From: Acetobacteraceae bacterium
GTDB taxonomy: Bacteria; Pseudomonadota; Alphaproteobacteria; Acetobacterales; Acetobacteraceae
Length of the DNA stretch: 55,024 nt
Direction of reading: 5' to 3'
Assembly: GCA_027326105.1 (NCBI GenBank)
Contig: DAHWFB010000067.1
Span: 1 to 55,024, forward strand
Shown here: positions 50,349 through 55,024 of the stretch, in pieces
How positions within the stretch are numbered: position 1 is the stretch's first letter
How the letters are laid out: every line of letters begins with the position of its first letter
The notes under the pieces: generated by a model
The model's input: only the letters and a program-made list of their open reading frames with translations
Database searches by the model: none
Told to the model about the DNA's origin: nothing
Position numbers and translations under genes: made by a program

Positions 50349-51245
50349 TTACAGGACCAGCACGCCCTGGTGCTTGGCCTTGCCCTCGGGCTCGACATGG
50401 ATCTGCACCCGCAGGTTGGCGATCTCGGCCTTGAGCGCGCCCTCCACCCGGTCGCAGATGTCGTGCGCGTCGGCCACCTGCATCGCCCCGGGGACGACGA
50501 GGTGGAACTCGAGAAAAAGGGTTCGGCCGGCGCGGCGGGTGCGCAGGTCATGGGCCTCGATCGCGCCCGCGGCGTGGGCGGCGACGAGAGCGCGGATGCG
50601 CCGGTCGAGTTCCTCCGGCGCCGCCTCGTCCAGGAGGCCGCTCGCCGATTCGCGCAACAGGTGGGTTCCCGACCACAGCACATAGGCCCCGGTGAGCGCC
50701 GCGGCGAGCGGGTCGAACCACAGCCGGCCGGTCAGCGCCGCGAGCCCGACGCCGAGGATGACGCCCGCCGAAGTGACGAGATCGGCGGCCAGGTGGCGCC
50801 CGTCGGCGGCGAGCGCGGGCGATTGCAGCCGGCGCGCGGCGCGCAGCAGCACCAGCGCCCAGCCACCGTTGAGCGCGGCGGCGGCGGCGTTCAACGCGAT
50901 GCCGCGCAGTGGCGACAGGATCGGTTGCTCGAGTCGCCAATGGTGCCAGGCGGCCTCGAAGATCGAGATGGCGGCGACGATGATCAGCGCCGCCTCCAGC
51001 GCGGCGGAGAACAGTTCTGCCTTGTCGTGGCCGAAGGGGTGGTTGCTGTCCGCCGGGCGGGCGGCATAGGCGAGGGCGATCAGGGTGGCCAGTGCGGTCG
51101 CGACATTGACGAAACTTTCCAGCGCGTCTCCGTAGAGGGCGGCGCTTCCGGTCAGCCGCCAGGCCAGCGCCTTCAGCGCCAGCACCGTGATGCCCACGCC
51201 GATCGACCGGATCGCCAGCCGCTCTCGTTCGCCGCGGAAATTCAT
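50349..51245 (-). CDS. Cation diffusion facilitator family transporter
   Basis: A 298-residue inner-membrane metal exporter. About six helices span residues 10-205: ALYGDALESFVNVATALATL and ADGRHLAADLVTSAGVILGV carry the acidic and histidine residues of the transport site, and ADSNHPFGHDKAELFSAALE is the classic CDF loop. The cytoplasmic tail has AIEAHDLRTRRAGRTLFLEF and VADAHDICDRVEGALKAEI, typical of the regulatory metal-binding domain. Zinc, iron or cobalt are possible cargoes; the sequence does not decide. It is followed closely by tonB and preceded by mutY on the same strand. Confidence 0.92.
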   Translation of the reverse strand: MNFRGERERLAIRSIGVGITVLALKALAWRLTGSAALYGDALESFVNVATALATLIALAYAARPADSNHPFGHDKAELFSAALEAALIIVAAISIFEAAWHHWRLEQPILSPLRGIALNAAAAALNGGWALVLLRAARRLQSPALAADGRHLAADLVTSAGVILGVGLAALTGRLWFDPLAAALTGAYVLWSGTHLLRESASGLLDEAAPEELDRRIRALVAAHAAGAIEAHDLRTRRAGRTLFLEFHLVVPGAMQVADAHDICDRVEGALKAEIANLRVQIHVEPEGKAKHQGVLVL

Positions 51246-51266
51246 GGGATGTCCCTGCCGACCCGC

Positions 51267-52358
51267 TCAGGCGCCCGCCGGGGCGCCGCTGGGGCCTAGC
51301 AAAGGCACCGGCCTGGGAGCAACCGAGGCGGCGACGCATTTGCGCATCACCGAAGGCAGCGCCTCGGCGCCGAGGGCGGCGATGGGGCGCAGATAGCAGC
51401 CGGCGGGCGGCGCGAAGCGCGCGAGGTGGGCGGCGAACAGGCGGATCTCGAGCCGGAAATGGGTGAAGCCGTGGCGGATCGTCCCGATTTCGCGCCAGGC
51501 TGCGGCCAGCGGGGCGTGCGCGAGGGCGTCGTTCGGCGTCCACGGTGCCGCGCGCCAGGGGGTGCCGGGCAGCTCCGCCATGCCGCCGAGCAGGCCCGTC
51601 GGCGGCCGGGTGCGCAGCAGTACGTTCCCCGCCGCGTCGGTGAGCCAGAAGTGCACCCCCCGCCGCTCGGGCCGGAGCGGCTTGGCGGCGCGCGCGGGAA
51701 GCGCTTCCGCGCGCCCCGCGGCCCGTCCGGCGCAGCCGCCCCGCCAGGGGCAGGTGGGGCAGGCGGGTGCGCGCGGGGTGCAGATGGTGGCGCCGAGATC
51801 GAAGAGCGCCTGGACGAAGTCTCCCGCCCGCGCCCGCGCCGCCGGCTGTTCCATCAGTGCCGCCGCGTGCTCCGCAATCTCCGCCCGGGCGGCGGGCAGG
51901 GGCGTGGTGATCGCATGGCGGCGGGCGAGGATGCGCTCGACGTTGCCGTCCACCGCCGCCACCGGCTCGCCGAAGGCGATGGCGGCGATCGCCGCCGCGG
52001 TGTAGGCGCCGACGCCGGGCAGCTCACGCAGCCCGGCGGCATTGCGCGGGAAGCCGCGCGCCGCCAGGGCCTGCGCGGCGCGGTGGAGGGCGCGCGCGCG
52101 GGCGTAGTAGCCCAGCCCCGCCCACGCCGCCATCACCTCGGCGACCGGCGCGGCCGCGAGCGTGGCGAGGTCGGGAAAGCGGGCGAGAAAGAGTTCGAAC
52201 CGCGGCACGACCGCCTCGACCCGGGTCTGCTGGAGCATGATTTCCGACAGCCAGACATGGTAGGGATCGGGGCGGACGCCGGGCGGCGCGCGCCACGGCA
52301 GTGTGCGGCGGTCGCGGTCGTACCAGGCGAGCAGGCGGGAGGATGCGGTGGTGGGCAC
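51267..52358 (-). CDS. mutY: Adenine DNA glycosylase MutY
   Basis: A 363-residue base-excision enzyme that removes adenine mispaired with 8-oxoguanine. The catalytic glutamate is E39 (SEIMLQQTRV), the helix-hairpin-helix is LRELPGVGAYTAAAIAAIAF, and the catalytic aspartate D137 is in VAAVDGNVERIL. The 4Fe-4S loop CTPRAPACPTCPWRGGC has the C-x6-C-x2-C-x5-C spacing. The carboxy Nudix-like domain (HGFTHFRLEIRLFAA) recognises 8-oxoguanine. The GTG start at 52358 fits the family's amino end (LLAWYDRDRRTLPWR follows); the long frame upstream is antisense to dsbA and dciA and is rejected. Its start overlaps the divergent dciA start. Confidence 0.95.
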   Translation of the reverse strand: MPTTASSRLLAWYDRDRRTLPWRAPPGVRPDPYHVWLSEIMLQQTRVEAVVPRFELFLARFPDLATLAAAPVAEVMAAWAGLGYYARARALHRAAQALAARGFPRNAAGLRELPGVGAYTAAAIAAIAFGEPVAAVDGNVERILARRHAITTPLPAARAEIAEHAAALMEQPAARARAGDFVQALFDLGATICTPRAPACPTCPWRGGCAGRAAGRAEALPARAAKPLRPERRGVHFWLTDAAGNVLLRTRPPTGLLGGMAELPGTPWRAAPWTPNDALAHAPLAAAWREIGTIRHGFTHFRLEIRLFAAHLARFAPPAGCYLRPIAALGAEALPSVMRKCVAASVAPRPVPLLGPSGAPAGA

Positions 52359-52851
52359 GAGGCGGACGGTGGCGGCGAACGCCGGCGAGGGCAAGGCCCC
52401 GGCTACGGCGGGGCCCGCCTCCCCGCCGCGCCATCCGTTCGGGCCGCGCCCGCTCGGCGCCATCCTGCCCGCCGTCACCCGTCCCGCCTTCCGCCGCCGC
52501 GCCCCTGCGGCTGCGCGGCTGATGGCGGAGTGGGAGAGCATCGTCGGGCCCGAACTAGCCGCCGCCTGCTGCCCGCGACGCTTCACTGCCGGAACCCTGA
52601 CACTGGATTGCGCCGGACCGCTCGCCCTCGAACTCCTCCACCGCGCCCCTCTGCTGCTCGAACGCATCAACGGCGTGCTCGGCGCCCCCCTGGTCGCCCG
52701 GCTGCGCTTCCAGCAGGGTGCGCCGGCGGTGCCGCCCGTGCCGCCGCCCCCCGAGCCGCGCCCCCAATCCCCGCCCAGAGGTGACCTTCCCCCCGGTCCG
52801 GTGGGGGAGGCGCTGGCGGCGCTGGCGCGCCATATTGTCGCCGAAGGCTGA
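52351..52851 (+). CDS. dciA: DciA-like (DUF721) protein, predicted replicative helicase loader
   Basis: A 166-residue protein with the DUF721/DciA pattern: GAILPAVTRPAFRRRAPAAA, then LMAEWESIVGPELAAACCPR and TLTLDCAGPLALELLHRAPL, LLERINGVLGAPLVARLRFQ. DciA is the ancestral bacterial loader of the DnaB helicase. The amino-terminal 25 residues are basic and unordered, and the carboxy part is Pro-rich and ends LAALARHIVAEG. The start is uncertain: GTG 52351 or 52348 both fit, while an ATG at 52303 would lie deep inside antisense mutY. It is divergent from mutY with overlapping start codons and upstream of dsbA and smc, a conserved alphaproteobacterial neighbourhood. Confidence 0.87.
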   Translation: MGTRRTVAANAGEGKAPATAGPASPPRHPFGPRPLGAILPAVTRPAFRRRAPAAARLMAEWESIVGPELAAACCPRRFTAGTLTLDCAGPLALELLHRAPLLLERINGVLGAPLVARLRFQQGAPAVPPVPPPPEPRPQSPPRGDLPPGPVGEALAALARHIVAEG

Positions 52852-52956
52852 CAGGAGAGTCGGCCGCGAAGAGCTTCGCTCCCGCCCGCGAAGGTTGTGG
52901 CGTTTCCCCGAATCGGGCGGGGGTTGGTATGGAACACTGGAAAGATCGAGGTCGTG

Positions 52957-53598
52957 ATGCCCATCTCCCGCCGTTCGCTGCTTGCTTTCACTCCCGCCGC
53001 CGCAGTGGCCGCAGCGGCCCGTCCGGGCTTCGCCGCGGCACCCGCCGGCCCTGCGTCCGGGCCGGAGTTCGCCCCCCGCACCCTCGGCAAGCCCGGGGCA
53101 AAGGTGAAGGTGATCGAGTATTTCTCTCTCACCTGCCCACATTGCGCAGACTTCTCGATGCACACCTTCCCGGAGGTGAAAAAGAAGCTCATCGATACCG
53201 GGATCGTCTTCTACGTGTTCCGGGACTTTCCTCTCGACAAGATCGCACTTGAAGCTGCCGAGGTCGCACGCGCCTTGCCGGCCTCCGAATACGAGCCGTT
53301 CGTCTCGGCGCTGTTCGCGAGCCAGGACCGCTGGGCCTTCGCGCCCGGGGTGAACTACACCGAAGAGTTGTGGAAGCTCGCGGCGCTGGCCGGGCTCGGG
53401 CGGGCAGCGTTCGACGCCGCTCTCAAGGACAAGGCGCTGGGTCAGTTCATCCTCGCCGAACAGCGCAAGGCGATGACCAAATATAAGGTGGACGCGACGC
53501 CGAGTTTCATCCTGGTCGGACCCAAGGGGCCGCACAAGGTGGCAGGGGAGATGAGTTTCACGGCCTTCGACGGGCTCGTGAACCAGGCGATGGCCTGA
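52957..53598 (+). CDS. DsbA-family thiol:disulfide oxidoreductase
   Basis: A 213-residue exported thioredoxin-fold protein. The amino end, ISRRSLLAFTPAAAVAAAAR, has an arginine pair and may be a Tat or Sec signal cleaved before AAPAG. The active site is CPHC (residues 60-63) in EYFSLTCPHCADFS, and the cis-proline is in KVDATPSFILVG. VFYVFRDFPLDKIALEAAEV is typical of the DsbA/DsbG-like DSBA_thioredoxin group. It would introduce or shuffle disulfides in the periplasm. The ATG at 52957 is chosen for the signal peptide; an in-frame ATG at 52897 gives a hydrophilic leader. It precedes smc by 16 bp. Confidence 0.93.
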   Translation: MPISRRSLLAFTPAAAVAAAARPGFAAAPAGPASGPEFAPRTLGKPGAKVKVIEYFSLTCPHCADFSMHTFPEVKKKLIDTGIVFYVFRDFPLDKIALEAAEVARALPASEYEPFVSALFASQDRWAFAPGVNYTEELWKLAALAGLGRAAFDAALKDKALGQFILAEQRKAMTKYKVDATPSFILVGPKGPHKVAGEMSFTAFDGLVNQAMA

Positions 53599-53614
53599 GC
53601 GCGGATCCGGCTCC

Positions 53615-55024
53615 GTGCCCGCTCGCCTCACCTGCCTGCGCATCGCCGGCTTCAAGAGCTTCGCCGAGCCGGTGACGGTGGAGGTGCGCCCGGGGTTGAC
53701 CGGCGTGATCGGGCCGAATGGCTGCGGCAAGTCGAACCTGATCGAGGCGCTGCGCTGGGTGATGGGCGAAGGCAACGCGCGCGCCTTGCGTGGGGGGGAG
53801 ATGGACGATCTCATCTTCGCCGGCACCGCTGCCCGCCCCTCGCGCAACATCGCCGAGGTGACCCTCTCGCTCGAGGAGACCGCAGGCGTGGCGCCGCCAC
53901 CCTTCCACGAGCAGCCGGAAATCGAGGTGGCGCGGCGGATCGATCGCGGCTCGGGCAGCCATTTCCGTGTCAATGGGCACGAGGTGCGGGGGCGGGACGT
54001 GCAGACGCTGTTCGCCGACCTCGCTTCCGGGGCGCGGGGTTCGGCGATGGTGAGCCAGGGTCGTGTCGGCGCGCTGGTCGGCGCCCGGCCGGACGAGCGG
54101 CGCGTGCTGCTCGAGGAAGCGGCCGGCATCACCGGGCTCGCCGCCCGCCGGCACGAGGCGGAGCTGAAGCTGCGGGCCGCGGAGGCCAATCTCGAACGGG
54201 CGGAGGAGCTGCGCGCCGGGCTGGAGACGCAGTTGCAGGGGCTCAAGCGCCAGGCGCGCCAGGCGAGCCGCTTCCGCAATCTTTCGGGGGCGATCCGTGC
54301 CGCGGAGGCGGAAGCGCTGGGGATCGAGCGGGCGCAGGCGGCGGCGGCGGCCACCGCTGCGACCGCCGCGGAAGCGGCGGCTCGGGCCACGGTGACCGAG
54401 GCCGCAGCGGGGGCGAATTCGGCCGCAGCGGCGGCGGTGCGCACGGGCGCGGCGGTGCCGGCGGCCCGCACCGCGGAGGCCGCGGCCCGCGAGGTGCGCG
54501 AGGCGGCGCGGGCCACGCGCGAGCGGATCGTGGCCGAGGAGACCCGGGCGCGCGAGACGCTCGCCGCCCAAGCCCGGCTGCTCGGCCAGATTCGCGCCGA
54601 TCTCGCCCACGCCGAGCGGGTGGCGGCCGATGCGGTGGCCGCCGAAGAGCGGCTCGCCGCCGAGCAGGCGGCGCTGGCCGAGGCGGCCGAGGATCCGGCG
54701 CTCGCCGCCGCCGCGGCGGCGGCGGTGACGGCGGCGCGCGGAGCGGTGTTGGAAGCCGACCGGGAAGCCGCCGCGGCGACCGAGGCGGCGGCGGAGGCTG
54801 CGGCCGCCGCGCGGGCGCTGGCCGAGCGGCGGAGCGCGGTGGCAGCACGGCTCGCGCGGGTCGAGAGCGAGTGGCGGCGAGCGCAGAACGAGCACCAGGC
54901 GCTCGTCGCCGGTGTGGTCGATCCGGCCGGTCTGGCCGCGGCGCACGCGGAGGCGGCGGCAGCAGCCGCGGCGCTGGCGGCGGCGCGGTCGCGGGTCGAA
55001 GCGGCCGAGCGGGCGCGGCCGGAC
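53615..55024 (+). CDS. smc: Chromosome segregation protein SMC (5' part, runs off the window)
   Basis: The first 470 codons of SMC, open to the end of the window. A GTG start is followed by LTCLRIAGFKSFAEPVTVEV, the Walker A GPNGCGKSN (33-41) and LRWVMGEGNARALRGGEMDD with the conserved G-E and R-G-G residues. VSQGRVGALVGARPDERRVL and LLEEAAGITGLAARR complete the amino-terminal half of the ATPase head. From about residue 170 a long coiled coil begins, extremely rich in alanine. The signature motif and Walker B would be in the missing carboxy part. SMC dimers with ScpA and ScpB compact and individualise chromosomes. Strong antisense frames across it are shadows. Confidence 0.96.
   Translation, partial: MPARLTCLRIAGFKSFAEPVTVEVRPGLTGVIGPNGCGKSNLIEALRWVMGEGNARALRGGEMDDLIFAGTAARPSRNIAEVTLSLEETAGVAPPPFHEQPEIEVARRIDRGSGSHFRVNGHEVRGRDVQTLFADLASGARGSAMVSQGRVGALVGARPDERRVLLEEAAGITGLAARRHEAELKLRAAEANLERAEELRAGLETQLQGLKRQARQASRFRNLSGAIRAAEAEALGIERAQAAAAATAATAAEAAARATVTEAAAGANSAAAAAVRTGAAVPAARTAEAAAREVREAARATRERIVAEETRARETLAAQARLLGQIRADLAHAERVAADAVAAEERLAAEQAALAEAAEDPALAAAAAAAVTAARGAVLEADREAAAATEAAAEAAAAARALAERRSAVAARLARVESEWRRAQNEHQALVAGVVDPAGLAAAHAEAAAAAAALAAARSRVEAAERARPD

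Noticed and set aside
53558-54946. Minus-strand frame of 462 codons at the right edge
   Set aside because: It is antisense to the clear SMC head and coil on the plus strand.
1-55024. CRISPR arrays, insertion sequences, prophage, tRNA or rRNA genes
   Set aside because: No regularly spaced repeats, transposase or integrase motifs, or tRNA cloverleaf were recognised on reading both strands; a covariance-model scan would be needed to exclude small RNAs fully.

Overview
The window is a GC-rich (roughly 70% by eye), densely packed bacterial chromosome segment. Several features place it in the Alphaproteobacteria: a circularly permuted two-piece tmRNA gene, an alpha-type SspB beside it, the mutY / dciA / dsbA / smc block, an amidase-mrcA-prfB cluster, and the RHH_4 protein next to fumC. 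ThyX, an ATP-cone-less class I ribonucleotide reductase and short AT-rich inverted repeats would fit Rhodospirillales and perhaps Acetobacteraceae, but that finer placement is inference. No phage, insertion sequence, CRISPR array, tRNA or rRNA was found. Both ends are cut: the end of a branched-chain amino acid ABC ATPase on the left and the start of smc on the right.

Layout. 1-8.9 kb: a minus-strand run of sspB, class I fumarase, a VOC protein, then queuosine genes (yhhQ, queA, tgt, queF, queG), class II fumarase and a ribbon-helix-helix protein, mostly with overlapping stop and start codons. 8.97-9.27 kb: permuted ssrA. 9.3-13.2 kb (plus): thyX, a Cox11-cytochrome c fusion, and a degenerate RadC overlapping an intact RadC. 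13.2-16.2 kb: yccF, then pspABC with a sigma-54 promoter and divergent pspF. 16.2-20.9 kb: amidase, PBP1a and prfB with a programmed +1 frameshift. 21-25.8 kb: a drug/metabolite exporter, then an oxidoreductase, type II dehydroquinase and MFS transporter, then an orphan Rieske gene. 25.8-29.6 kb: a UDG-family protein and a Nudix hydrolase meeting in a 36-bp palindrome, a small secreted protein, and a three-gene haem electron-transfer module (diheme cytochrome c, DUF1924 cytochrome, b561-diheme fusion). 29.7-31 kb: an OprB-type porin. 31.1-34.4 kb: nrdA-nrdB behind tandem NrdR-like boxes. 34.7-37.1 kb: a small conserved protein, a methyltransferase, DUF2007 and a polyprenyl diphosphate synthase. 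37.1-47.2 kb: a putative uptake and catabolic locus with an aminotransferase, a ribose-type ABC importer, DUF1127, a sarcosine/dimethylglycine dehydrogenase-like flavoenzyme and a zinc alcohol dehydrogenase. 47.1-51.2 kb: a shikimate dehydrogenase with an MHS transporter, TonB and a cation diffusion facilitator. 51.3-55 kb: mutY, dciA, dsbA and smc.

The strongest functional couplings are tmRNA with its SspB adaptor, the nearly complete late queuosine pathway in one operon, the complete Psp envelope-stress circuit, and ribonucleotide reductase with its repressor boxes. The least ordinary architectures are the Cox11-cytochrome c fusion, the active/degenerate RadC pair, and the b561-diheme fusion beside a paralogous stand-alone diheme cytochrome.
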